Shown here piece after piece: positions 19,268-28,692 of a DNA stretch of 64,000 bases. Source of the stretch: JAYYZW01 sp965217605 (GTDB lineage: Bacteria > Pseudomonadota > Gammaproteobacteria > Ga0077536). The first letter of the stretch is position 1. The number at the start of each line of letters is the position of its first letter. The DNA lies in NCBI GenBank assembly GCA_965217605.1, contig CBDCJB010000012.1, positions 443,415 to 507,414 on the forward strand, given 5' to 3'. Position numbers and translations under genes: made by a program. The notes beneath the pieces were generated by a model. It did no database searches, was not told where the DNA came from, and saw only the letters and a list, made by a program, of their open reading frames with translations.

Positions 19268-20192
19268 ATGGACCTACTCAGTGAAATTCTGCGATCAATT
19301 CGCCTGGAGGGGAGTATCTTCTTCCGGTCAAAACTCACCGCACCTTGGGGTTTTGATCTCCCGTCTGCTCTCGAACCGCGGTTCCATATCGTGTTGGAAG
19401 GGCACTCGTGGCTCGCTACAGAAACACTGGGCGGTCCCATCCTTCTGGGCGCGGGTGATGCCGTGATACTGCGCGACGGCGAGACGCATTGGGTCGCCGA
19501 TAGCCCAGATACGAAACGCGTCGCGAGTTTTGAGGCGAGCGAAGCACATCGCGCCGGTAAACCACTTTTTCAAGGCCCTGCAACCGACTGTCGTTTGCTC
19601 TGCGGGCGGTTTCATTTCGATAAGGATTTGCGGCATCCACTCGTCGAAACCTTGCCGGATCTAATTCACTTACAGAGTGGCGAGAGCAACGGTGACGCCT
19701 GGGTGAAACGGATGGGTAGCCTCATGGATGAAGAGCTGATCAGGGGCGACCCCGGTGTGGCGATCGTAGTCGACCGGTTGTGTGAATTGTTTCTGATTCA
19801 GGTGTTACGAAAAATTTCGGCAAGCGATGAACATTCATTCGCATTCGTTCGGGCGTTGGACGATCGCGTTATAGGGCGGGCCTTGGAAATGAGTCCACGC
19901 TCACCCCGAGTCGGCATGGAATGTTGAGAACCTGGCGTCGGAGACAGGACTATCTCGCTCGGCATTCGCAAAACGCTTTCACGCGCTTACCGGCATGCCG
20001 CCGAAAGCGTACCTCACGATGTGGCGCATGCATCAAGAGAAGGCGTTGCTCAAAAACCCCTATAACCTGCTCGGCCCAATTGCGACCGCAGTGGGTTATT
20101 CATCGGATGTCGCGTTCATCCGCGCCTTTCAGCGGTTCTTCGGCAAGAACCCGAAGCAGATGCGCGAAGCGATCACCACCGAATTAACCTGA
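19268..20192 (+). pseudogene. Second AraC-family regulator, frameshifted
   Basis: The N-terminal cupin-type sensor (MDLLSEILRSIRLEGSIFF to VIGRALEM) is intact to about 19890. One extra base then leads to a stop at 19927. The DNA-binding half resumes in the next frame (NVENLASETGLSRSAFAKRF, then IATAVGYSSDVAFIRAFQRF) to TGA at 20192. It is of the same subfamily as the regulator at 8931. As read, the protein would lack its DNA-binding domain. Confidence 0.82.
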
Positions 20193-20211
20193 AGTAGCAA
20201 AGGAATAGCTT

Positions 20212-20382
20212 ATGAAGACATTCTTATACATTCCCCTATTAGTTGGGCTTCTCGGCTGCGCGACGCTTACTCCCAATAATCAAGTTTTTGCTAAAGACGA
20301 GCGCGCCATTCGCGGCTTTGACCTAGTTGCCTATTTCGTCGAGGGCCGGCCGGCGCATGTCCTTGGCTCAACTCGAACGTGA
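20212..20382 (+). pseudogene. Truncated YHS-type lipoprotein
   Basis: The frame starts MKTFLYIPLLVGLLGC, a lipoprotein signal with lipobox LLGC, then AIRGFDLVAYFVEGRP, the beginning of a YHS-type domain as in the gene at 17966. Family similarity stops near 20356 and the frame ends at 20382, so most of the domain is missing. This looks like a deletion junction with the next gene. Confidence 0.6.
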
Positions 20383-20953
20383 GCTCGCGTTAGAAAATCG
20401 CAGTGAGCGACCCAGGCTCGAACGCGTCGTCAAAATATTGCTCACGCAGCATTATCGGGGCCGAAGCAACGAGGAGATTGCGCACTACGCGGAACTCGTC
20501 GAGACGGATGCCTTTCGCTGGTTCAGTGAACGGGAATCGGAAGCGTATAGCGCCATGATCACTCTGCGCTTCTCCGCAGCCGAGTCGGAGGTGCGGGACG
20601 TCTTTCGCGAGATCCAGAAGAACGCGCTCGACGTCGCGCAGGTCCAGACCCAAGCAAACATGACACCTGAGGCCGTAGTGCAAAGCGTTCTCGACGCCTA
20701 CGGCTTCGAACTCGTATTCAAATACCTCATGTCCAAGAGCAGCGATGGCAGTGTGGCGATAGAAACACGAGGCAAACTGCGATTCCAAAATGGGCGGCCG
20801 CCCAAGGCGCTGGTCACGCCGCGCGCGATCCTCGTAGACCTCGAGCGTTTCGGTATCGACCTCGAACAATTCACCCAAGAGCTCGAGAACCGGGCGATCG
20901 CGGCCGGCATCAGGGATCGACAGCTGCAAATGGACGGTCGCAGGTTTCATTGA
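20357..20953 (+). CDS. Uncharacterised 198-residue protein, possibly 5'-truncated
   Basis: I do not recognise it. It is soluble, charged and helix-rich (LERVVKILLTQHYRGRSNEE, DVFREIQKNALDVAQVQTQ). Its first codons overlap the broken lipoprotein frame, so the original start may be lost and the current ATG accidental. Confidence 0.45.
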   Translation: MSLAQLERELALENRSERPRLERVVKILLTQHYRGRSNEEIAHYAELVETDAFRWFSERESEAYSAMITLRFSAAESEVRDVFREIQKNALDVAQVQTQANMTPEAVVQSVLDAYGFELVFKYLMSKSSDGSVAIETRGKLRFQNGRPPKALVTPRAILVDLERFGIDLEQFTQELENRAIAAGIRDRQLQMDGRRFH

Positions 20954-21039
20954 ACCAATAAATTTTCGAATGCGTTAGGGTGCGACCCACTGCATCATTC
21001 ATAATCACGCAACCGCCGGTTTCGGCGTGGAGTGACAGC

Positions 21040-22404
21040 ATGTTAGCCGATCAACAGGTCAAGTCTCTGGCAAGCCAATTACAGGGCCGAGTCGCATGCC
21101 CGGGCGATCCGGAATATGACGTCGCGAGAACGATTTGGAACGCCATGATCGACAAGCGACCGGCGTTGATCGCGCGTTGCACGACGCAAGCAGACGTCGC
21201 TGCCGCCATCGGTTATGCGCGCGAACACGAATTGCTCGTTTCCATTCGCAGCGGCGGCCACAACGTCGCCGGCAACGCTCTATGCGACGGCGGGCTGATG
21301 ATCGACCTGTCTTTGATGAAAGACGTTCAGATCGATACGGAAACCCGCACGGTTACCGCGCAAGCCGGCTGCACCTTGGGTGATATGGATCGCGCGACCG
21401 ATCGATACGGTCTCGCAGTGCCTTCCGGTATCGTTTCGGAGACGGGCATCGGCGGGCTCACGCTCGGCGGCGGCGTGGGCTGGCTGGTGCGAAAGTACGG
21501 ACTCACCTGCGACAATTTGATCGCGGCAGAGGTGGTCACCGCCCACGGCGCCACGGTAACAGCAAGCGCGGAACAAAATGCGGACCTCTATTGGGGTCTA
21601 CGGGGCGGCGGCGGCAATTTCGGCGTCGTGACGTCCTTTCAATACCGTGCGCACGACGTGAGCCGCGTGCTTGGCGGGATGGTCGTTCATCCTCGCGCGG
21701 CCGCCCGCGACGTGCTGCGTTTCTTTCGCGATTTCAGCAGGAATGCGCCGCAAGAATTGACGACTTACGCTGCGTGTTTAACCCTTCCCGACGGTACTGC
21801 TGCGGTCGTTGTGATCGTTTGTTATTGCGGGGATCCGGTGACCGGCGAAAAAGTACTCCAGCCCTTGAGAGAATTCGGTTCGCCGTTGGATGACACGATT
21901 ACCGATATTCCGCGCCTGGAAATGCAGACCATGTTCGATGACGCTTTTCCGTATGGTAATCAAAACTATTGGAAGTCGTCGTTTATCGATGAACTCACCG
22001 ACGATGCGATAGAGACGCTCATCGAGTATTCCAATCGCATGGCGTCGCCATTGTCCGCCGTCATGTGCGAGTACTACCACAGCGAGCAATCGAGTCGGCT
22101 CGGCAGCGATGACACCGCGTTTTCACACCGCGGGCACCAATACGATGTCGGTATCATCGGACAGTGGACGGACCGACAGGAGAACGACAAGCACATGACC
22201 TGGGCCCGCGAGGCGTACGATGCGATGCAGCCTTACGCGAACGGCTGTATCTACGCAAACATGATGGGCGGCGATCAGATGACCGAGACCGAGCAGCTAC
22301 GCGCAACGTTCGGGGTCAACTACCAGCGCCTTGCGGCACTCAAACATAAATACGACCCGACCAATTTCTTCCGGCTCAATCAGAACATCGATCCGACGCC
22401 GTGA
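21040..22404 (+). CDS. FAD-linked oxidoreductase (berberine bridge enzyme type)
   Basis: A 454-residue enzyme with the PCMH-type FAD-binding domain: VSIRSGGHNVAGNA with H74 positioned for covalent FAD linkage, GGGVGWLVRKYGLTCDNL, and RGGGGNFGVVTSF. The C-terminal BBE motif (LKHKYDPTNFFRLNQNI) is present. Such enzymes oxidise alcohols, sugars or secondary metabolites with oxygen; the substrate is unknown. ATG 21040 is chosen as the family start. Confidence 0.9.
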   Translation: MLADQQVKSLASQLQGRVACPGDPEYDVARTIWNAMIDKRPALIARCTTQADVAAAIGYAREHELLVSIRSGGHNVAGNALCDGGLMIDLSLMKDVQIDTETRTVTAQAGCTLGDMDRATDRYGLAVPSGIVSETGIGGLTLGGGVGWLVRKYGLTCDNLIAAEVVTAHGATVTASAEQNADLYWGLRGGGGNFGVVTSFQYRAHDVSRVLGGMVVHPRAAARDVLRFFRDFSRNAPQELTTYAACLTLPDGTAAVVVIVCYCGDPVTGEKVLQPLREFGSPLDDTITDIPRLEMQTMFDDAFPYGNQNYWKSSFIDELTDDAIETLIEYSNRMASPLSAVMCEYYHSEQSSRLGSDDTAFSHRGHQYDVGIIGQWTDRQENDKHMTWAREAYDAMQPYANGCIYANMMGGDQMTETEQLRATFGVNYQRLAALKHKYDPTNFFRLNQNIDPTP

Positions 22405-22628
22405 ATCGCGGCTAAAAATCCGGCTAACCGAACTGCTGATAGCGCGCCTGCGCGCCGCATCGCATGGTCGGAACTTGGCCGTGCGGGTACGAAATTGCCC
22501 GATCTGACCATCACCCAAGGCGCTGATCGATAGCTGCTGGACGCCCTATTCATACATTTCGTGTCAACCATTCGCTGAATCGTGCGTTATAGCGATCATC
22601 ACGGACCGTAATGTGAGATCGACAGCGC
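22405..22628. other. Gap without a recognised gene
   Basis: I see no gene, terminator or strong promoter in these 224 bp between the FAD enzyme and DUF1800 genes. Confidence 0.4.
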
Positions 22629-24035
22629 GTGAGCCTGGCTAGAGACCAAAAAACCCTGATCGCCGCGAACCGTTTCGGCTTCGGCGCGAGACCTGGCGAA
22701 AGACAGGCGGCTCGCGACGATCCCGCCGGCTGGCTCCTGTCCCAGATTTCATACGATGCGAAGGTTCCCGCATCGATCGCACAGCTACCGGGATCGCAAG
22801 CGCTGCTCGCAGATTTTCATACGCGCATGAAAGACCGCAGAAGCTTTAAACGAGAGGCATCGGCCGAAGTTGTCGCCGGTGTAAAGAAAGGCATCAGGGA
22901 AATCGCCATACCGGCGTATTTGGATCAGGTCGAAGCACGGGTGCACGCGGCCGTCTATTCGGACGCCTCCTTCCGAGAGCGGCTGATCCATTTTTGGGCC
23001 AATCACTTCGCCGTTTCTGCGGACAAACCGCCGACCATCGGCATTGCAGGCACGCTCGAATTCGAAGCCATCCGCCCCCACATCAACGATTATTTCGTCG
23101 ACATGCTCATCGCGGTGGAACGATATCCGGCGATGATCACCTATCTGGACAACCAGCGATCGGTCGGGCCCAGCTCCAACATAGCAAGCCGCGTACGGTT
23201 CTTCAGAAAGGGCTTCACCGTTGGCATCAACGAGAACCTCGCGCGCGAGATCCTCGAATTGCACACGCTGGGTGTGTACACGGGCTATTCACAGGAAGAC
23301 GTCATAGCACTGGCTCACGTCCTGACGGGTTGGTCGCTGGGTGGAGGACCCGGACCCTTCGCCCAGGGTGAACCCGGGGCATTTACGTTTCGCGACGACA
23401 TACACGAGCCGGGTGACAAGCTTATTCTGGGTACCCTTTATCGCGAGGACGGTGAGGCCGAAGGTCTGGCTGTGCTTCACGATCTGGCGCTGCACCCGAA
23501 TACCGCACGGCACGTGAGCCTCAAACTCGCGCGTCACTTTATCGCCGACGAGCCGCCCGCACGCACCGTCGATCACATGACGAACACCTACCTCGACACC
23601 GGCGGACATCTCCCCTCGGTCTACACGACGATGATCGAAGATCCGGCGGCCTGGTCCGAGCCGGCGGGCAAGTTCAAGACGCCCAACGACTACCTGCTGT
23701 CCGCATTTCGCGCGCTGGAATTCGTGCCTAGAGACCAGCGCATTCTCATCGGCTCATTCGAACAACTCGGGCAGCGTCCATGGGCGCCGGGCTCCCCGGC
23801 CGGTTGGCCCGAACAAGCCGATAATTGGAACGGTGCGGATGCATTGATGAAACGCATTGAATGGGCCGACGCGGTCGCGCATCGCGTAGACGATGCAAGC
23901 GAACCCATGGACCTCGCCGAGGAATTGCTGGCGCCGGGCCTGGACGATCACACCCGGCTCGCCGTTGCGCGCGCCGAATCAGCCCGGCAGGGCCTTACGC
24001 TGTTGCTCGCAAGCCCGGAATTTCATTGGCGGTAA
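22629..24035 (+). CDS. DUF1800 family protein
   Basis: A 468-residue protein with the DUF1800 pattern: LIAANRFGFGARPGE at the start, RLIHFWANHFAVS, NENLAREILELHTLGV with the GYSQEDVIALAHVLTGW block, and LARHFIADEPP. Function is unknown; members usually pair with a DUF1501 protein, as here after 5 bp. The start is GTG. Confidence 0.9.
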   Translation: MSLARDQKTLIAANRFGFGARPGERQAARDDPAGWLLSQISYDAKVPASIAQLPGSQALLADFHTRMKDRRSFKREASAEVVAGVKKGIREIAIPAYLDQVEARVHAAVYSDASFRERLIHFWANHFAVSADKPPTIGIAGTLEFEAIRPHINDYFVDMLIAVERYPAMITYLDNQRSVGPSSNIASRVRFFRKGFTVGINENLAREILELHTLGVYTGYSQEDVIALAHVLTGWSLGGGPGPFAQGEPGAFTFRDDIHEPGDKLILGTLYREDGEAEGLAVLHDLALHPNTARHVSLKLARHFIADEPPARTVDHMTNTYLDTGGHLPSVYTTMIEDPAAWSEPAGKFKTPNDYLLSAFRALEFVPRDQRILIGSFEQLGQRPWAPGSPAGWPEQADNWNGADALMKRIEWADAVAHRVDDASEPMDLAEELLAPGLDDHTRLAVARAESARQGLTLLLASPEFHWR

Positions 24036-24040
24036 GCGCG

Positions 24041-25195
24041 ATGAAACGACGTGAATTACTCAAACTCTTCGGTGCCGGTGCCGGCCTCTGGGTCATCGGC
24101 GCACCTGCGGTGACGACGACCCGCCGTCGGCCGGCGCGTCTGGTCCTCCTCAACCTGCGCGGTGGCGTGGATGGGCTCGCCATCGCCCCTCCCTACGGTG
24201 AACCGAGCTATGCAACCCACCGCGCGGCGTTGAGCCTGGGCGCACCGGGCGTCGATCAGGGCGTGCTGAAACTCGACGGCCTGTTCGGCCTGCATCCACG
24301 CCTTGCGAATCTGCACGGCTTTTACGAACGCGGCGAAGCCCTGTTCTTTCATGCCGTAGCCACCCCCTATCGCGACCGATCCCATTTCGATGCGCAAAAG
24401 GTGCTGGAGAATGGCACGTCCGGGCCCAGTGAATTGAGTGGCTGGCTGAATCGCACGATCGATTCGCACCCGGAATTGACAGCGCTTGCGATCGGCTCGA
24501 ACGTACCTTTGATCGCGCGCGGCACGGCGCCCGTTCAAACCTGGTCACCGTCGCTAATGCCGGAAATCGACGACGATACCCTGCGTCGCGTCCGAGACCT
24601 CTATGCGCGCGATCCTTTCTTCGCCCAGCGCCTGGCCGAGGCGCTCGACGCGCCCGGCGGCGGATCGGGGCGCCGACACCGGCGAAACCGTGGCCAAATC
24701 AACCATCTGCTCGATCCGGCCATTGAGTTTCTGCGCGCCCCCGACGGACCGGATATCGTGATGCTCGATTGGGGCGGGTGGGACACGCACGCGAATCAGG
24801 GCGGCACGACCGGCGCGCTCGCCAACAAGCTCGCGCAACTCGACCGTGGATTGGAACGGCTCGCGACCGGTCTCGGTGAGCGCTGGCGCGACACGGCGAT
24901 CATCGTATTCACGGAGTTCGGGCGCACCGTGCGCGCCAACGGCACGCGCGGAACCGATCACGGCACCGGTGCACTGGCGTTCGCCATCGGCGGCGCTATC
25001 AAGGGGGGGCGCATGGTCAGCGATTGGCCGGGGCTCAAGCCCGCTGACCTGCTCCAGAATCGCGATCTCAAACCAACCCGCGACGTACGCGAATTATTCG
25101 CCGCCGCCTTGGTCCAGCACATGGGCGTCGCCGACGACCTGCTCGGCCGCCACATCTTCCCCGGCGAACGCCTGGCGCCCTTCGACCTCGCCTGA
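24041..25195 (+). CDS. DUF1501 family protein with Tat-like signal
   Basis: A 384-residue member of the sulfatase-like DUF1501 family, starting MKRRELLKLFGAGAGLWVIG, a twin-arginine-type signal, then LVLLNLRGGVDGLA, a DWGGWDTHANQGG motif and VFTEFGRTVRANGTRGTDHG, typical of the family's alkaline-phosphatase-like core. Probably exported through Tat. Translated right after the DUF1800 gene; the two likely act together. Confidence 0.9.
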   Translation: MKRRELLKLFGAGAGLWVIGAPAVTTTRRRPARLVLLNLRGGVDGLAIAPPYGEPSYATHRAALSLGAPGVDQGVLKLDGLFGLHPRLANLHGFYERGEALFFHAVATPYRDRSHFDAQKVLENGTSGPSELSGWLNRTIDSHPELTALAIGSNVPLIARGTAPVQTWSPSLMPEIDDDTLRRVRDLYARDPFFAQRLAEALDAPGGGSGRRHRRNRGQINHLLDPAIEFLRAPDGPDIVMLDWGGWDTHANQGGTTGALANKLAQLDRGLERLATGLGERWRDTAIIVFTEFGRTVRANGTRGTDHGTGALAFAIGGAIKGGRMVSDWPGLKPADLLQNRDLKPTRDVRELFAAALVQHMGVADDLLGRHIFPGERLAPFDLA

Positions 25196-25449
25196 CGGCA
25201 GCCCACCTGCCGCAGTACATGCTGCAGCGCACCGAATACCGGTTCCAGCCCCACCGACCGCGGTATTAATACAGATTTCAGGGTTAAAAAGGCGGTCTCG
25301 ACACCGGCCAAGCTGAGCGCTGCGTCACAACTGCAGCCGTTTCCGGGTGACCGAGTTCACAGCTAGGCTCGGGCCCGCTCGGGGTCCGCTTTATTCCGCG
25401 CGCCTATGGCCGATACTAGTTCCAGACACAAAATTTAACACCCCAGCCC
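25196..25449. other. Gap before the DUF1631 gene
   Basis: These 254 bp have no recognisable gene. A GC-rich imperfect inverted repeat (ggctcgggcccgctcgg) near 25365 may act as terminator of the DUF1800-DUF1501 pair. Confidence 0.35.
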
Positions 25450-27939
25450 ATGCAAACAGCCACCGTCACGCCCATTAAACCGACCAAGTCGAACGAGCTC
25501 ATCACCGATTGTCGCAAGCTCGCTCGGGAACGGTTGCCCCAATCGTTGAGCTTCGTGCTGAACCAGGTCGATGACGCGTTGTTCGATCTGGCCAATACCG
25601 CCGACAACTCCAACCGCCAGAATCTGTTTTTCGATGCGATGCGTGAATTGCGCCTCAAACGCTCGGAATTCGAAGCGTCGTTCCTGGAGAGCTTCGATAC
25701 GAACTTCGAAGACAGTATGGACCTGAACCAAGCGAAGCGCAGAGAACAATCCGCGTTCGACTCCCCCGGCGAACTCTCCCTGATCGCGGCCGACGACGTC
25801 GAGCAAGCGCTCGCGGTGACGAACTTCGCGGACAGCATCCGGTCACGTTTTCGTGAGGAGCTTTTTGCCTTGGATCGACGCATCGGCGTCTTGCTGCGTG
25901 CGCCGGAGCTCGAAGACGACGACAACCCGTTGGGGCCGCATGCCATCGGTGATGCACTGCGCCACGCTTGCGAGACGCTCGAGTCGGACATCGAGATCAA
26001 ACTGACGCTGTTCAAGCTGTTCGACAAGTTCGCGAGCCAGGCGATCAATCAGCTTTACCACGATCTCAACGAGCATCTCGTGAAAGCCGACGTACTGCCC
26101 ACGATCACCGCACAGGCGCCGCAGCAGAAGAGCGGTACCCGCAAGACGCGCGTGATTATCGAGAGCGAACAGGACAGCGTCGAAGCCGCCGGCGAGAACG
26201 TGTTCTCGACGTTGCAACAATTGATGACGGGCCAGCCCGGCCCCGCAGGTGGGCCTATGGCGCCGGGCTCGGGCGGCATCGGTTTGCCCGCTGGACCGGG
26301 GGGCGTGTCTATCCGCCATACTGGCGCTGCCGGCCCCGCGACGGGCGGCGTACCCACTGGCGCGGGCCAGGCCATCGGTGCTGGGGTTGGCGCTGGCGGC
26401 CCGGGCCATCCAGGCGGCACTGGCTTTGCCCCTGCCGGTGCGGGATCCACCGCAAGCGGCGGGGCAGCGATGGGCTCTGCGCCATTGGTGCAAACCCTGA
26501 CGGTGCTACAGCGCGCCGATAGCAGCGCGGGTGGTGAAACCATTTGGAATGCCGTCGACCAGGGACAGGTCGCGGCCGGCAATGTCAATGTACTGCATGC
26601 TCTACGCGAAAGCGGAGCGATCGCCGAGATGGGTCCGAACGAAGGCCTGACGCTGGATATCGTATCCCTGCTGTTCGACTACGTGCTCGACGATCCGGCG
26701 ATACCCGATGCCTTGAAGGCGCTGATCGGACGCTTGCAAATCCCGGTCCTCAAGGTCGCGATCCTCGATAAGGACGTCTTTTCCAAGAAGTCCCATCCTG
26801 CGCGCCGCCTGCTCGACGAGCTCGCACGCGCTTCGATCGGTTGGAGTGAAGGCTTACGCCAGCAGGATGCGCTTTACGACAAAGTCAAAGGCGTCGTGCG
26901 GCGCATCGTTACCGATTTCGACGATGACGTGGCCCTGTTCGAAGAAGTGCTCGGTGAATTTCTCGCCTTCCTCGAGGACGAAAGCGCGCTTGCTGAAGAA
27001 CGCGTAGAAAAATCGACGCAATCCCTGAATACCAAGGAACGTATCGTTCAGGCCAAGATGGAGGTCGACGACGAGCTCAACGCGCGACTCGCCGACTACG
27101 AGGTGCGAGAATTCATCAAAAATTTCGTCCTCGATTATTGGCGCCAGTTAATGATCATCACGTTGATCGAATCAGGTCAAAACTCCGAAGCGTGGAAAGT
27201 GCAGATGCAGGTCGTCGACGATCTGTTGTGGTCCGTCCAACCGAAGGCCACGCCGGTTGAGCGCAAAGCGCTGACCGCTCGCCTGCCCCGGCTCGTAAAA
27301 GGCATCAAGAGCGGCATGCAAATGTTGGAAATGGACCCGGTAGATTGCTCCAAGTTCTTGAGCATGCTGGCGAGTGTCCATGTCGTCTCGATCAAGAACA
27401 TCGAAGAGACGTCCATCGCCGAGCGCAAGCTCATCGAAGCTGAAGAAAGGCTCGTGGCCGAACGCGCCGAAGCGGAAGCCCAGGGCGTTCTCGATCCCGC
27501 CAGCGAGGAGTTCATCAAAAAGGGCCTGGAGCGGATCTTCGAAAATCAAAATGTCGAAGACATGGAGCTGGATATCGACTTCTCGCTGTTCGAACAAGGC
27601 GATGAGAGCGAGGCGGACTTGGACCCCGAAACCGCCGACGCTGGCCTCATGGAGTTCATCGAACTCGTGACGACGCTCGATCTGGGCGATTGGGTCGAGT
27701 TTGAAAGCGATGACGGCACGACCACGCGGGCCCGCTTCACGTGGATCAGCCCGAATTCGGGGCATTACCTGTTCACCACGCGCGAGGGTAAAAAGGCGAT
27801 CGATACGACGATGCAAGACCTCGCCGTGGAATTACAGAAAGGGCGGGCGAGCATCATCAAGTCCGCTCCCGATCCCCTCTTCGATCGCGCGCTCGGTGAC
27901 TTGATCGACAAGCTCGAAGCCGGCGAGCCCCTGACCTAG
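25450..27939 (+). CDS. DUF1631 family protein
   Basis: An 829-residue protein matching the DUF1631 family of gammaproteobacteria. The order is an N-terminal helical region, a Gly/Pro/Ala-rich flexible linker at about residues 260-345, a conserved core (IVSLLFDYVLDDPAIPDALK, LQIPVLKVAILDKDVF, HPARRLLDELARA) and an acidic C-terminus ending in a beta-rich module (LGDWVEFESDDGTTTRARF). The last part resembles PilZ-like folds, a possible cyclic-di-GMP link that is my inference. Soluble; no operon partner on this strand. Confidence 0.85.
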   Translation: MQTATVTPIKPTKSNELITDCRKLARERLPQSLSFVLNQVDDALFDLANTADNSNRQNLFFDAMRELRLKRSEFEASFLESFDTNFEDSMDLNQAKRREQSAFDSPGELSLIAADDVEQALAVTNFADSIRSRFREELFALDRRIGVLLRAPELEDDDNPLGPHAIGDALRHACETLESDIEIKLTLFKLFDKFASQAINQLYHDLNEHLVKADVLPTITAQAPQQKSGTRKTRVIIESEQDSVEAAGENVFSTLQQLMTGQPGPAGGPMAPGSGGIGLPAGPGGVSIRHTGAAGPATGGVPTGAGQAIGAGVGAGGPGHPGGTGFAPAGAGSTASGGAAMGSAPLVQTLTVLQRADSSAGGETIWNAVDQGQVAAGNVNVLHALRESGAIAEMGPNEGLTLDIVSLLFDYVLDDPAIPDALKALIGRLQIPVLKVAILDKDVFSKKSHPARRLLDELARASIGWSEGLRQQDALYDKVKGVVRRIVTDFDDDVALFEEVLGEFLAFLEDESALAEERVEKSTQSLNTKERIVQAKMEVDDELNARLADYEVREFIKNFVLDYWRQLMIITLIESGQNSEAWKVQMQVVDDLLWSVQPKATPVERKALTARLPRLVKGIKSGMQMLEMDPVDCSKFLSMLASVHVVSIKNIEETSIAERKLIEAEERLVAERAEAEAQGVLDPASEEFIKKGLERIFENQNVEDMELDIDFSLFEQGDESEADLDPETADAGLMEFIELVTTLDLGDWVEFESDDGTTTRARFTWISPNSGHYLFTTREGKKAIDTTMQDLAVELQKGRASIIKSAPDPLFDRALGDLIDKLEAGEPLT

Positions 27940-27992
27940 ATCGTACAGCGACGGCCGCGCCTGGGGCGCAAACCGTCGCTTCCGGGCGTCGC

Positions 27993-28520
27993 TCAGTTCA
28001 GACCCGACAGCGCCAGGGTCGCCTCTCGCTCCTGCCACCCGCCGGCGTCGTCCGGAATGATTTCAGTCAGCGCGATATGGGTTTCGGTCACGTCGCGAAC
28101 TTTGCCGTAATTGCGACCCAGGTAGTTGCCTACGGCAATCCGATGTACCAGGCCATCGGGATCGCGAATCAGACCCCATTCATGCTCGTCTTGAGCCATC
28201 ATGCCGACCATGCGCAGCGAATCGAGCGAGAATCGTTCCAACTCTTCCTCCGGATGGCGCCCCGGACGCGGCGTATGGGGCGGTATTACAGGGGCGGTGA
28301 AAAACGGCTCGAAGGGATCTTTCCAACTCGCAATGTTGGGCCTAAACGGTTCGACGTGTGGAAAGTACGGGAGTGGCGCGGGTGGCGGCACGTCCTGGAC
28401 CTTTACTTCCTCCACGTAAGTCACCAGATCGTCCATTGAACCGCCGGTACAGCCGGTTGAGATCGCGAGTATTAGCACTGCGCTCACGCGCGAGAAAACG
28501 TATCGAATGCGTTCATTCAT
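27993..28520 (-). CDS. PilP-like lipoprotein, without pilMNOQ neighbours
   Basis: A 175-residue protein with a lipobox (LAISTGC), a proline-rich linker and the PilP core: FSLDSLRMVGMM, WGLIRDPDGLVHRIAVGNYL and GRNYGKVRDVTETHIALTEI. PilP is the inner-membrane lipoprotein that connects the PilMNO complex to the PilQ secretin in type IV pili. Normally it is encoded within pilMNOPQ; here none of those genes is adjacent. ATG 28520 is chosen because it starts the signal peptide. Confidence 0.82.
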   Translation of the reverse strand: MNERIRYVFSRVSAVLILAISTGCTGGSMDDLVTYVEEVKVQDVPPPAPLPYFPHVEPFRPNIASWKDPFEPFFTAPVIPPHTPRPGRHPEEELERFSLDSLRMVGMMAQDEHEWGLIRDPDGLVHRIAVGNYLGRNYGKVRDVTETHIALTEIIPDDAGGWQEREATLALSGLN

Positions 28521-28692
28521 GAGGATACTCCAAGTGGAATCCAAAATTGCAGCCGACATCGCGTATGAATCGGCTTATGAATTGCTAACGCAGGACGCGC
28601 GCTATGGGGTTAGGTTCTCCACTGGGTAGAGCGAACGGGCGCTCGCTAGTGCCCTGTCCCGCCTATTTGAAAAAAGGCGGAGCCGGTGGTTG

